Origin: Diaporthe sp. PMI_573
Lineage: Eukaryota; Ascomycota; Sordariomycetes; Diaporthales; Diaporthaceae
Assembly: GCA_021399435.1 (NCBI GenBank)
Contig: JAJTUP010000049.1
Location: 310,001-374,000 of the forward strand
Reading direction: 5' to 3'
Length of the DNA stretch: 64,000 nucleotides
Positions within the stretch are counted from its first letter, which is position 1, and every line of letters starts with the position of its first letter. Made by a program: the position numbers and the translations under genes. Positions 45,464-56,183 of this stretch are shown in pieces. The notes beneath the pieces were generated by a model. It saw only the letters and a program-made list of their open reading frames with translations, was not told where the DNA came from and did no database searches.

Positions 45464-47671
45464 ATGGCCTGCCCATTCAGCGACTCAAGACGACTGTTCC
45501 AGGATCTCGCTTCATCGCGAGAAACTTCCGGCTATCAATTCAGCGAGAAACTTGGTGGTTATGTCGTTTCTCGATACGATGACATCGTCTCGGTCCTCGA
45601 CAAACCTGAGCTTTTCAGCTCTCGGCCGACAGTGCCGGAGTTCCCACCGATGGTGCAGGACCTGTTCGCAAACAAAGTTCCCGACAAGGGCACGTTGCTG
45701 ACTCACGACAACCCCGACCATGATCGGCTGAGGAAAAGCGTCGCTTCGTTCTTTGTGCCAAGGAGGCTGGAGCGCTTCGAGCCGATGCTCCGTGCTGCTG
45801 CGCATGACATGGTCGACAAGTTCGTTGATGATGGGTCGGTTGAGATCAAGAGCCGTTTTGCTTTACCTGTACCTCTGAGATGCATTGTGGTAGTTGCGGG
45901 ACTGGACCCAGCGAAGTGGGAATGGATTGGGCTCTGTCTCTCGCTTTTCGGTGGCATCACTAAATCTGAAGAAAACCTCAGCATTCAGCAGAGGGTTCAA
46001 AATGTTCTGGATCTGCATTCCTACATCGCTACTGTCATCGAGAAACGGCGAACCGACAGAAAGGACGACCTCATCAGCCATATCTGGAACGAGAGAGACG
46101 CCGGTGTCGTAGATATGACGGACTTTGAACATCTTAGTATGATCCCCGGACTCCTTCTGGCAGGCCATGAGACTACAACCAACGTACTGTCTATGGGGCT
46201 GGCGCACTTACTCCACCACAACCTGTGGGAACGGGTTTCAGAGAGTGATGAGACTAGGTCAGCCGCCATCGAAGAACTGCTTCGCTACGAATCGGCCATA
46301 ACAGGAATGTGGCGCATGGTCACCAAGGAGACGAGATTTGAGGGAACAGTCTTCCAACCAGGGGACAAGCTGTTCGTGGCATACAATTCTGGAAGTCGAG
46401 ACAGCACCAAATTTGAGAACCCAGATGTCATTGACGTCGACAGGCGTTCGAAGACGCAACACCTTGGTTTCGGGCGTGGAGTCCACGCCTGCTTAGGGGC
46501 CCCGTTCGCACGCCTCCTGCTGACAACCGAGCTATTGGTGCTCTCAGAGCGGCTGCCCAACCTAAGACTGGAGACACCATATGAGACGATCAAGTACAAC
46601 GAAGGCCCCGAGGCACGGGGGCCAGAGGCAGTCAGGGTCTGTTGGGATGCTCCGTCTCCACAAGATCGGAATCGTCGCGTTCCGATCAACCAAGCTAAAT
46701 CAACGGCTGGCAGACCGCAGGATCTGGACATGGTTGTTAGCGATGCGGTTGAGGTCGCGCCTGGGGTGATGCAGATAACATTACGGTCTGCCGATGGCTC
46801 CGAGGTTCCGCGATGGACACCTGGAGCCCATATAGATGTCAAAGCGGGCACTTTTGGCTTTCGGCAGTATTCCATCTGCTCGAATCCGGATGATGGCTGT
46901 TGTGTGCAAATTGCTGTTTTCAAGGAAAACGACACTGGGGCTTCTCACTTCATCCATACCAACGTGCGGCAGAACTCCAAGATAACCATTCGCGGGCCAA
47001 GAAACAATTTTGCCTTCGCGCCGGGGTCACAGAGAACCGTCTTTATCGCTGGTGGAATAGGCATCACACCTATCAAGCCAATGGTAGCGGAGGCGAAGGC
47101 CATGGGGATAGACTACACCCTCATCTATCTCGGTCGCCATCGAGATGGTCTTGCCTTCGTCGGAGAACTGACCAGAGAGCATGCAGACCGCTGCATCGTG
47201 TGGATTACAGGTGAGAATTTCAGGAAGCGCTTCGATGTCAGCAGTTATCTCCGAGCCCTTGATACGAATGGCCTGCGAGTGTACTGTTGCGGCTCCGAGG
47301 CCCTGCTCGTGGATGTTGAACGAAGCTTGGAAGAGGCACCCCTAGGTGTCTTGAGAACAGAACGCTTTGCCATCCCTTCAGCGTCCAGCACGTCGCAGAA
47401 CACTGCCTTCGATGTTGTCCTTGGCCGAAGTGGAAAGGTCCTGAGAGTGCCTGAGGACAAGTCAATTCTCGATGTCATCAACGATACTGGGGCTGGAGTA
47501 ATGTCTACCTGTAACAAAGGCTTGTGTGGTACCTGCGAGGCGAGGGTGTTGAGTGGACTGCCCGAGCACAGAGACGCGGTTCTCACGCCAGCAGAGAGAG
47601 CTGAAGGAAGCACAATCATGACTTGTGTGTCGAGGTGCCGTGAGAGCAAGCTTGTACTAGATCTGTGGTAA
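45464..47671 (+). CDS. Self-sufficient P450-reductase fusion, class VII (CYP116B-like architecture)
   Basis: One uninterrupted exon of 735 aa from the first in-frame ATG at 45464. The N-terminal P450 shows the oxygen-activation helix LLLAGHETTTN, the ExxR motif in EELLRYES, and the heme-ligand region LGFGRGVHACLGAPFARL with its Cys. It is soluble and bacterial-like, with no N-terminal membrane anchor. A linker leads to an FMN/NAD(P)H reductase module: RQYSICS (flavin) and FIAGGIGITPI (nucleotide). The C-terminal plant-type [2Fe-2S] domain has CNKGLCGTC and a fourth Cys 29 residues on (C-x4-C-x2-C-x29-C). P450-FMN-Fe2S in one chain is the class VII layout of bacterial CYP116B enzymes. Typical fungal fusions (CYP505) use a CPR-type reductase. 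It is probably a cytosolic, self-sufficient monooxygenase with unknown substrate. No intron, consistent with a bacterial origin. Confidence 0.92.
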   Translation: MACPFSDSRRLFQDLASSRETSGYQFSEKLGGYVVSRYDDIVSVLDKPELFSSRPTVPEFPPMVQDLFANKVPDKGTLLTHDNPDHDRLRKSVASFFVPRRLERFEPMLRAAAHDMVDKFVDDGSVEIKSRFALPVPLRCIVVVAGLDPAKWEWIGLCLSLFGGITKSEENLSIQQRVQNVLDLHSYIATVIEKRRTDRKDDLISHIWNERDAGVVDMTDFEHLSMIPGLLLAGHETTTNVLSMGLAHLLHHNLWERVSESDETRSAAIEELLRYESAITGMWRMVTKETRFEGTVFQPGDKLFVAYNSGSRDSTKFENPDVIDVDRRSKTQHLGFGRGVHACLGAPFARLLLTTELLVLSERLPNLRLETPYETIKYNEGPEARGPEAVRVCWDAPSPQDRNRRVPINQAKSTAGRPQDLDMVVSDAVEVAPGVMQITLRSADGSEVPRWTPGAHIDVKAGTFGFRQYSICSNPDDGCCVQIAVFKENDTGASHFIHTNVRQNSKITIRGPRNNFAFAPGSQRTVFIAGGIGITPIKPMVAEAKAMGIDYTLIYLGRHRDGLAFVGELTREHADRCIVWITGENFRKRFDVSSYLRALDTNGLRVYCCGSEALLVDVERSLEEAPLGVLRTERFAIPSASSTSQNTAFDVVLGRSGKVLRVPEDKSILDVINDTGAGVMSTCNKGLCGTCEARVLSGLPEHRDAVLTPAERAEGSTIMTCVSRCRESKLVLDLW

Positions 47672-48772
47672 ATTGGTAATGAGAAAAAGTATGCCGGGAA
47701 TCAAAACAGCTACATAGACAAGGCTAGCAAGGTGGTTTCGTTTTTAATCCGTGTACGTACGCTTCTTAAGCAGTATGTAGGCGGTCCCTTCATACAGTGG
47801 TAAACGCTTAAACACCCAGCGTCAATACCATAAAAAAACAAGGCCGATAACACTAGGTATAGAATACGATTCTGGCACGTGGCCCAGAAAACAGACAGCC
47901 TTGTGACAAGCCGCACAGACAAGTCGTGTAGTCAGTAACTAAGTCCCTATCGCCCTTCAAATTCATCAACTAACATCCAAATACCTCCTCCCTTGGTACT
48001 TGCCGTGGCGCCTCAACGGTCGAGACGGGTGAGGAAAAGGTGATTCGCTCTCATGAAAATTCCAACCGACGCACCCAGCTCCCATCCATCATATTCCCGG
48101 ATGGCAAAAATGCATAAAAGGCTCATGGTAGGGTCGGGCTTGGCTTCTGTTTGAAGTGCCGGTGCAATGAATTCCATTTGCCCTCAGTTCCAAGGTTGGC
48201 TAGTCCCAAAAACGCTGACATCCTGACCGTACTGCAGGACCCGAGGAAAACACAGGCTCGGAAATGTCGCGAATGCAACATTCAGGGACGGCTCGAACCA
48301 ATTGTTCAGGCATTGTTCCTTGAAGCTGTGGCCCCAGACGAGACTTATGATGTTCAAGCCGCACAAGTGCACTGAAAAGCCAAGCCGCTTAATTCGCGTA
48401 CCAAGTCAGCTGCCACTGGGCTAACCGCTCGGGTACTGTTGGTTGTGGAGCCATGGAATAACATAGGCATTTAGTGACTGTGTTTTCAGGCGACAACGTG
48501 GCGTCCGTCTCCAATCATGGGGTGATCCAACGAAATCCTGCGAATTAACCCAGTTCCCTCAGGGTGATGGCTCCTTCCCGCGTCCTTCTGACCTTGAATT
48601 CCATGAACACTCGCCATTTCTCACTTGACGATCACTAGCGAAGTGGCTTTCCCGACCTTCAAGACGTACATCGTCAGTCGACAACATAGCCTGTCTGCCT
48701 AGCTAAACTTTCCATTAGGCCACTCATATTCAATTGTTCGCCGAACATCACTTCTGCTTTTCCATCGCAACC
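47672..48772. other. Intergenic, 1.1 kb, nothing convincing
   Basis: 3' flank of the P450 fusion and promoter of the next gene. No supported gene, RNA or repeat. Confidence 0.4.
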
Positions 48773-49198
48773 ATGTCCACCAATATCACCAATCCAAGCT
48801 GCCCAACCAACGCCGTCCCGGAGCCCGTCAACCTCGGCATCGACAGCAAATCCGTCTTCGCCGTCGTCCCGCGCGGGAACTACACGGCCGATATCCCCGA
48901 CGACTGGATGGTCAGCTGCTGTGAGCCCAGCGGGGTGCAGCTGGCCAGCGACGGTTCGACCGGCACCTGCTGGCAGTGGTGCGACCTGCCGCCGCAGTAC
49001 ACCAATTGGACTTCCGACTCGTCTCAGCGGATGAACCAGTTCCTCGACTGCATCACGTTTACCGCCAGGGCGACTAATTCTTCCTTCCCACCGTCTGCCG
49101 TGCTGGTGTCTGCCGCTGCAAGGGATGGAGTGCTCGCTGATGGAGTCTTCGGAATCATGACGGTTTTCGTGCTTGCTGTGTCTCTGTTGTCCAGGTGA
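48773..49198 (+). CDS. Small Cys-rich protein with hydrophobic C-terminus
   Basis: Intronless, 141 aa from an ATG in good context. The middle contains paired cysteines and tryptophans (DWMVSCCEPSG, TGTCWQWCDLPPQY) and several N-glycosylation-type sites (NITN, NYT, NWT, NSS). The last 20 residues (GVFGIMTVFVLAVSLLSR) are hydrophobic and could be a tail anchor or a GPI-attachment signal. There is no typical N-terminal signal peptide, which is odd given the cysteines and sequons. Either an upstream exon is missing, or secretion depends on the C-terminal segment. Small proteins of this layout recur in ascomycetes with unknown function. No named family is claimed. Confidence 0.55.
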   Translation: MSTNITNPSCPTNAVPEPVNLGIDSKSVFAVVPRGNYTADIPDDWMVSCCEPSGVQLASDGSTGTCWQWCDLPPQYTNWTSDSSQRMNQFLDCITFTARATNSSFPPSAVLVSAAARDGVLADGVFGIMTVFVLAVSLLSR

Positions 49199-49880
49199 GA
49201 GCCTGCAAGGATGTGGGGTGACGGAACGGGAATCATACGTGAACGAGGAGCAACAACCTCGGGATACTCGAGACACGGCCCTCGAGTGGAATTCTGATTG
49301 AATCACCCCCCTCGAACTCTTGATTAAAGTCTGGCTGGATATCGAAAACAGCCACGATAGCTAGACGACAAGTCCATAGACTTGCTAGGCCGATAGAGGG
49401 ACATGTGCTACTTCATGAGCGTAGTACGTCCCACGTAAGACTAGGTTATTCATGTTAGGAGCCCATATATTACAGAAAACAAGAAAGAAACGATCCGTCC
49501 TGGCTCACATAGCTCTCATGTGTGGACGGTGTCGACGTCTTCTGTCTTTTATGGCGCGGTCTTGAAAATCTGAAATGACTTGGAATATTACCGACTGCAA
49601 AATTGACAAATCAAATCACCTCATATACCTACCTAGGTGTCTCAATTTTCTGCCGGTGCTGCCTCACAGTCTAATCACAGCTGCTTCAAAGGCGATATCA
49701 AGCCTGTCGAGGTACAAAACGGACCCCCCCCCCCGGGGGAAACGGGCCCTCCCGTTTTCTTTTGGACATCAAAAACACAAGTATCGTTATCAGTGACTAT
49801 GATATTGACTTTTAAAAGTGTGGAAAGCTTCACATAAGAAGATTGGGCCGGATAGAGCCTTCGCAATAAAAGGCGTTTTT
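49199..49880. other. Intergenic between convergent genes
   Basis: A C-homopolymer followed by G-run (about 49723-49740) makes a GC tract in otherwise AT-rich DNA. No gene recognised. Confidence 0.45.
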
Positions 49881-52800
49881 TCATACATAGAAGCTGAACT
49901 CGACCTTGTTTCTGTCTTGTTCAGAGATCCAATCCGTATTTTCCTGTAAAACCTCCCAAGAGACAGATGCCAAGTTATCGTAGGGAGTAACTGACAACGG
50001 AACAAATTCACCGTCGACCTTGTCATCGAATGGTGACATTTTCTCGTAAGCATCTTGTGTCTGTCGGCCCGCCCAAGAGAATTCGCTCAGAGTCCGCCGG
50101 AGCCAACCTCGATGCTCCTTCTGACGAGCAACATTTAATATATTCCGAGTAGATTCCGTGGGTACAAGCCTCCATAACATCATCATGTCCAAGAGGTCTA
50201 TGTAGAGTGGGCCTTTTGGCTTCGTCGGGGCCATGTCGACTGTTGATGTTGCGAAGCTGTGTCCTATAAAAATCATACGCGGATCTGCTCCATTCTGCAA
50301 GAATAGGTCCAGAAGTTTGGAGATAGCTGCAAGATTGCTCGGGGTTCTGGGCTTGACAAGTCTCATGAGCTGAGACAAGGCGAGCAAGAAGGCCCCCCAG
50401 GTGCTGAAGCGCAAACCTAAGCTCTTACGGCTCGAAAGAGGATCATCCCGTAAGCGAATCTTGCATCTCTCAGAGCAGTCGGTATTTATTGATGAAGAGG
50501 CCTGCTCAATCAAAGCGCCCGCTCTGCTGATATCATCTCCGAATGAATAAGCCTTGTACAGGTCCGCTAACGCCGCAGAGAGAAAGATATGGTGTTGCCC
50601 AGGAGAGAGTTCTATGAGGCTCGGGTGTCTGGATACTAGCTGGAAAGCAGTCTCCGCCATCCCATAAGCACATATTCCGTGACTAACGACGGCTGATTGC
50701 AAGTTTTGTGCAGGGATAGCCCCCCAGTGCCACCCTGGTGTATCGTTCAGGCAGAAGACAGGCCTGGGGAACTGGCTAGTAGGTCCTCCGTTGTCGTATT
50801 GCTCGGCAGTTTGTCGCAACATCGATATCAGGCAGTCTACCTCCATTGCCATGGATGGCACTCCATCCCATTCCGCCCTCCGTATAATTCCCAGAAATGG
50901 CTGCATCAGGTTGAAGGGGTCTATGACTGCCATTCCTTGAAGAGGTAAAGAGCTGCTGGAAGAGCTGCTGGAAGAGGCCGATTCCGTGTCATCAGGACAT
51001 GGGCGATGGTGTGATCCGTAATCAGGGCATTCAAGAGCCTTGGTCGGGTTGATGGATTGGAGACACGCAAGCACGGCATGGCCAAGGCGCCGGGAACGGC
51101 AGAAGTCACCAGCCGCAGACTTCAGCCTGGATGTGATCTCTGCGTCCTTGAAGAAATCGCCGACTGTGCGATGCACAAAACTGAATTGGTGGCAATGTGG
51201 GAAATCTCTGCCGCTATGCGTTACCTCTATCAGTCCCTTGCACCTCGCGACAGCACGAGGACCAGTGGCGTGACACTTTCCAATGCAAGCGGCCGTGGCG
51301 AGGTAAGGTCCAACGTTGCCAGACAGCAAGGGGACGTCAAGTCGCGAGTCATCCGCTAGGTCCTCCAAGATAGCCTGTACGTATGCCAACTTGCTGACGA
51401 CTGGGCTCCAGGCATCATGTGTCATGGTCAAGAACATTTGGGCAGCTCGTTGCTGTTCCGTCCTGTCGATCGAGTCTAGCATCCGCTGGAACATGTTCTC
51501 GAGCCCATCAGGGATAGACTCCAGTCTTCTTTTCAGTTGTTTGATTGAACAGTTGTCTCCCATGCCCCTGAGCAATTCCACAGTGACCAAGCGGACCCAC
51601 AGGAACACGCCATCAGATCTGTCCACTATAGCGCTTAGAAGATCGAGCTCTTCGCGGATGTCGTCCTCGATGGCAGTGTACCGCTCGTCCTGACGGAACT
51701 GGTCAGAAACGAAGCTATACATGTCAGCTCTTGTTAGTTCGTGGAGATTCAGATGCCTATTGTCATCTACGGCAAAATGCCGCAGGAAAGCGTTATATGG
51801 ACGGCTGGAAAGGCAGAATTTGACGTCGTTGGAAGACTCGGCCCAACTTTTGACGGCCCTTGCCAACTTCCAGTAATCTCCATCATACTCATCCAGTCCA
51901 TCCAGGAACAAACACAGTCTGTATGATGAAGTCACCGCCTCTTCAAGGAACAAGCGGTTCATTGCAGACTCAAGCTCATCCATCGTGAACGGCTGTTGTG
52001 TCACCGACGACCCCCTGACCTCGTTAGGTGACCATGACCAAGCAGTGGGAAACACCACAGGGATTAGATCCGGGTATTGTCGCAGAATATCCCATAGAAT
52101 TCCCCGGTACAGTCCCTCGAGCCTCTTTTGCAGAGGTGTGCCGGAACTCCAGAAGAAAAAGGATGCAGCGATCAAGGTCTTTCCTTGTGCTTGTGACCAA
52201 TAAGACAGCTCGTCGCGAGTCCTTCCGTCATGAGACAAGAACTTCATGAGGGTGGACTTGCCGGAGCCGGCCTTTCCTGAACAGTAGAAAACTTTGTCCC
52301 CGTTCCGGAGCCAGTTCAGAAAGGACTCGCGCTTCTGGTTCCGCCATTCCATTTCCGCACGCCACACCCTGCGATTATATTTGGACCCCTTGACAGAGTC
52401 CGGAGTAACAATTTGATCTGAGATAGAGGACCCTGCACCGGCGAAGACATCAGGTTCGTCGCGCCTCTCCCCGTCCGGCGCTGTACGAAAGCTCATGGCA
52501 TCGTTGTCGTCATCGGAGCCAGCGTTCTGGTCGGAGCAAGAAGTTTTACCGGAACTCGGAGTACGCCTGGTCACTGGCTCGGTATCCTGTTCCCCTTCTT
52601 CCGGTTCTCTGTAAAGAAGCCAACGAAAAGTTCGCTCATGCGGCATTTCAACTGTGCGTTCTCGACCGCCAAGCTCGGTAAACCATAACCTCTGGAGGAC
52701 AACATCTTCTTGAGTGACGACCTGTGTTGCCTTGACGAGTTTGGCAAGAGATTCTTGGATTGAGGAAACGAGCACTGATGGGTCAAATGACACGCTGCCG

Positions 52801-53439
52801 CTGTGTCTGCGTTGTTGGGCTTGCATCTCGCGAACCGTGGTCGTGATTTCCGACTTCATCTGGCAGATTTCGGAGCGGTTGGTCTGGGCATACTGAGCTT
52901 GTTCTTTTGTAATTGCTCCCAAATACTTGTTTGTGTTGGATAAATCATCGCTGATTTATGACGTTAGTACCAGGCGGGTGCTGGTCTCCGAGGTTCAAGA
53001 ATCCACTGCACCTCATCGTTGCCAGCAAATACTCCTGGGCCTGTGCCCTGTGCCGATCAAGGCGCTCCTCAAGCGTTTTCAATTTTCCTTTGCGCCGCAT
53101 GGCTCTCAATGATACCAGAAAGCTTGCTCGCCAGGACCCTTTGTTTTTGGTCTTTGTAGAATCAATTGTTGTTTGGATGTCCCGGGACAGCTGTTCGCAG
53201 CCACGCTTGATCTCCAAAAGGTTGCGGTCCTCGCTCGATAGAGCACCGTCCGTTACGCGGACATCGAGCCGTCGTGTAAGGCTCCTTAGAGACTCGACAG
53301 CTCTGTCTGAATCCTCCAACTCTGCAGTCGTCCCTGAAACAGACGAGTAGACTTCTGCAGCCCCGGAGATGAGCTTCGAGGAAAAGTCGATGAGTTGCAG
53401 GATCGCGCTCGCGAGACCGAGCGCTGATAGCGGGTCCAT
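49881..53439 (-). CDS. NACHT-domain NLR-like (STAND) protein
   Basis: Exon 1, 53439-53012, and exon 2, 52950-49881, are joined in phase 2 by a 61-bp intron with a perfect TACTAAC branch site, giving 1165 aa. The N-terminus MDPLSALGLASAILQLIDFS is typical of the helical N-terminal domain of fungal STAND proteins, and coiled-coil segments follow. The NACHT NTPase has Walker A GKAGSGKST (residues 368-376) and Walker B LCLFLDGLDEYDG. A winged-helix-like part follows (RSDGVFLWVRLVTVELLRGM, IPDGLENMFQRMLDS). The C-terminal 500 residues show no WD40, ankyrin or TPR repeats that I can see, only a Ser run and diverse sequence. The likely role is a cytosolic immune or allorecognition switch. The effector partner is unknown. 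Confidence 0.9.
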
Positions 53440-54298
53440 GGCCCTTGAAACCCTATGTGGCCGGAGTCAGACTTCGTTGTCGTATTGGATGTCGGCAGAT
53501 CTCATCATGATGGATCGAGGTGTCAACTCAGAAAGTCGGAGAAAGCCCCGCAAAGTTACCGTCGCGTGAGATTGTCCTACCGTAATCACTCCATCCGGCT
53601 TAGCATCATAAGCCTGCATATTCAAGCACCAATAGCAGCCGGTCTTCCTTCAGTTGTTACGGCTCACGGCCACCAATCTATCCCTAGGAGAGGCCCAAAT
53701 AAACTGAGCTCTCCCCGGATATGTGATCGGAGAGCTTGACTTGCATGCCCTGCTGATGACGCCCCTTGTTCGCTTTGATGACAAGGGGTTGGACTCATGT
53801 AGGACTCGATCTCGGCACCGACACGTGTTGGGCCGACAGGTATAAACATCTGTACGGCCGGCCGAGATTCCTCTTGATAGAAAGATCTCACCAATAAAAG
53901 CAGGGGGGCCAGTTGTTGGTCAGAATCTGTGAGCATAACGATATTTCCAAGGAAGGGGGAGAAATGAAACTATCTAGATCACGCAACACGCGTAGCCCAT
54001 TGGCGCGTTTATCACTGTTCACTCATGTTCATTTATTCAGCGAGGTTTTTTTTTTTTTTAGTTCTAGCGATTTACGGTTCATTAACCGATGATGAGCTCA
54101 AATGCAGAAATTCCTGTGCACCGCCTTGTGGGTGACGCTACGTGTGTGTTTTTGATCAGGCATCTCGACAGACTGCCGGTCGTGGCAGCAAAAGAAGAGT
54201 ACCTGTGCCTGTTGCTGGGATTTTCAACCTTTCATGTAGATGTGGACCCGTTTCGAGCATTCCGCATTCCCAAAAGCCCAAAAAAAGTCCATCCCAGT
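53440..54298. other. Intergenic upstream of the NLR
   Basis: It holds the promoter of the NLR and a T-homopolymer of 14 near 54047-54060. No supported gene. Confidence 0.45.
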
Positions 54299-54589
54299 TC
54301 ACCGCCGAGAGGGGAGAGCAATCAGTGTCTCCCCACGGTCGAAAATCTCCCCGCCCAGATAGCCGAAACACCCTTCTTTCATCGTATACCACAAATTCTC
54401 GATCCTTTTGTGCACCACCTCATCTTTCAGTGGTGACTTCTCCGCAATGACGCTGTTCTCTTCAAGAATGACAGTGGACCGAAGCAGCTGACCGAATATG
54501 CAAGAACGCTGTTGTAAAAGCTGCTTTTCGTCCATTTCCGCCTTGCCCTCTTCAGCAAGGGTGTACCCGCCGTGCTTCTCACTCAACAC
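54299..54589 (-). CDS. Open frame continuing the zinc-knuckle gene in another frame
   Basis: This frame overlaps the last codons of the zinc-knuckle gene and runs 95 codons beyond its stop with clear coding texture: LAEEGKAEMDEKQLLQQR, FGQLLRSTVILEENS and VVHKRIENLWYTMKEG. It has no good start of its own: GTG at 54589 is the frame start, and the first ATG gives only 78 aa. It is best explained as the original C-terminus of that gene, separated by a frameshift or an unrecognised splice. It could also be a separate small gene. Confidence 0.4.
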   Translation of the reverse strand: MLSEKHGGYTLAEEGKAEMDEKQLLQQRSCIFGQLLRSTVILEENSVIAEKSPLKDEVVHKRIENLWYTMKEGCFGYLGGEIFDRGETLIALPSRR

Positions 54590-56183
54590 GCCAGTGGATG
54601 GATTGTCCGTTCAGATCAATGTTGATGGGATTTCGTCGAGTACCGTCGGGGCTGGAGTTTTGCTTGATCGTAGGCTCACCAGCAGTCTGTCTGCCTCCTG
54701 GGGCATCGAGTCTCTCAATCACACCGTCCACCTTCGCAGAAAGCAGCCGCAGCTTTTCCAATAGGACATTGTTTTCCATCGTAGATTGCGCTGCGTCCTC
54801 TTCTTCCGCGGAACTCTCGTCGTCACCGCCCTCCCTAGCAGCCTGCAACTTGACCTCTGAGTCCTGATCATGCCGGTTGACCTCTTTACCAGCAACCTCA
54901 GCGTCGGCTAGTTTGAACGAAGCCTGTTGAAAACGTCGTACCTGCCCACCCTGGAAGATAGAAATTTGGGGTGGAATGATTCCTTGAGCGTATTCTCGCT
55001 TTATCTGGTCCCAAGAGTTTGCCTCGAGCTCACCCGGGGGCATGGCCTCCCAGCCAAGCTCGTCGTAGTGTTTCAGCATTTCGCTGATCTCAGCCTTTGT
55101 TGTATCCAATTTGGTATATGGCCACACCTCTTCTAGACCTGAGGGCATCTGCCCCTGACAGAACTCTCGCGAGAACTCGATGGCGATTTTGATGGGACAC
55201 ATCTCCAAGTTGACCACTCGGCAGAAAGGTTTGTGCTTCCTGTTGAGGACGAATTCTCCGAACATCTGGGGTAGCATGTATCTTATTCTTTCAGTGTCCT
55301 TGGCTCGGACAGCCAACTCGTAGCTGTTCACCAACGTGCACCACGAGTGATGGAATCCCACGAGACCATCCAGATGGTGATTCAGGGGATCCGTCTGATC
55401 AAGGACCGAACAATTGTGAAACGGACAGATGGCCACCGTTCCATCCTTGAGGGGGACGTGGCAGTCCTTCGTCATGTGCCGCGAGCTCCCACAAGCTTTG
55501 CACTGCGGTCCCAACGCTCTCGGGCCAACAGAGACTTTGAAGTTGCGGTTGATTCCATGATCTTTGCTGTCTGTGTACTCGGTATGGGGTCGAGCCGGCA
55601 GAACGCCGGTGACAGGCCTCCTCGGGGAGGTCACGCTTTTGTCATACTTGCTCTTGAAGACATGCGTCCCAAATTTGAATGACTGATTGCCCGTCGTAGA
55701 TTCCGGTGCTTTGCTCATGTCAGGGGCATTCGTATTCATATTGCCAGCTGGTTGGGGGTGCGCCTGGCCAGTCACTGAGCTGAACGTAACCTCGTTCGGT
55801 TTGCCTCGCCGAGCCATTGCGCCGTCAGCAAGCGCCAAGTCAGATCGTGATCTTTTGAGCGCTGGTCTCTTTGGCGCCGGTGCAAGAGCGCTGGAGCCGG
55901 GATCCGCGCCACGCTTGCGCAGTGCGCTCGGCGGTGGTTGTGCGTCGCTGTGGGCAGGCATGTGCGGAGGCGCAGGACGCGTCGGGGGCGCGCAGCCGGT
56001 GAGGATACGAGGGACGACAGGTCGTGAACTGTGATCTCCGGTAATCGGATGATCATTTTGCGTGGCCTCGTGCTTGACTTGGACGCGTTTTGGGGTGGTT
56101 CCGTTGGGTCTGTTCGTGGGCGCCGGGCGCGTGGGAAGCTTCGAGTTACGCCATTCGCGACGGTGACCTTTTGATTTGCTCAT
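54579..56183 (-). CDS. Zinc-knuckle protein of unknown function
   Basis: One exon of 534 aa from an ATG at 56183. The N-terminal 190 residues are basic, Pro/Ala/Ser-rich and probably disordered, with KRPALKRSRSD as a possible nuclear signal. A CCHC zinc knuckle (CKACGSSRHMTKDC, C-x2-C-x4-H-x4-C) is followed by CPFHNC, which may complete a second zinc site. The rest is mixed helical, including WCTLVNSYELAVRAKDTERI and a C-terminal coiled coil (NNVLLEKLRLLSAKVDGVIE). This points to nucleic-acid binding, as in other zinc-knuckle proteins. The stop at 54579 cuts the sequence just after the coiled coil, while a well-formed frame continues in another register. Confidence 0.6.
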   Translation of the reverse strand: MSKSKGHRREWRNSKLPTRPAPTNRPNGTTPKRVQVKHEATQNDHPITGDHSSRPVVPRILTGCAPPTRPAPPHMPAHSDAQPPPSALRKRGADPGSSALAPAPKRPALKRSRSDLALADGAMARRGKPNEVTFSSVTGQAHPQPAGNMNTNAPDMSKAPESTTGNQSFKFGTHVFKSKYDKSVTSPRRPVTGVLPARPHTEYTDSKDHGINRNFKVSVGPRALGPQCKACGSSRHMTKDCHVPLKDGTVAICPFHNCSVLDQTDPLNHHLDGLVGFHHSWCTLVNSYELAVRAKDTERIRYMLPQMFGEFVLNRKHKPFCRVVNLEMCPIKIAIEFSREFCQGQMPSGLEEVWPYTKLDTTKAEISEMLKHYDELGWEAMPPGELEANSWDQIKREYAQGIIPPQISIFQGGQVRRFQQASFKLADAEVAGKEVNRHDQDSEVKLQAAREGGDDESSAEEEDAAQSTMENNVLLEKLRLLSAKVDGVIERLDAPGGRQTAGEPTIKQNSSPDGTRRNPINIDLNGQSIHWRVE

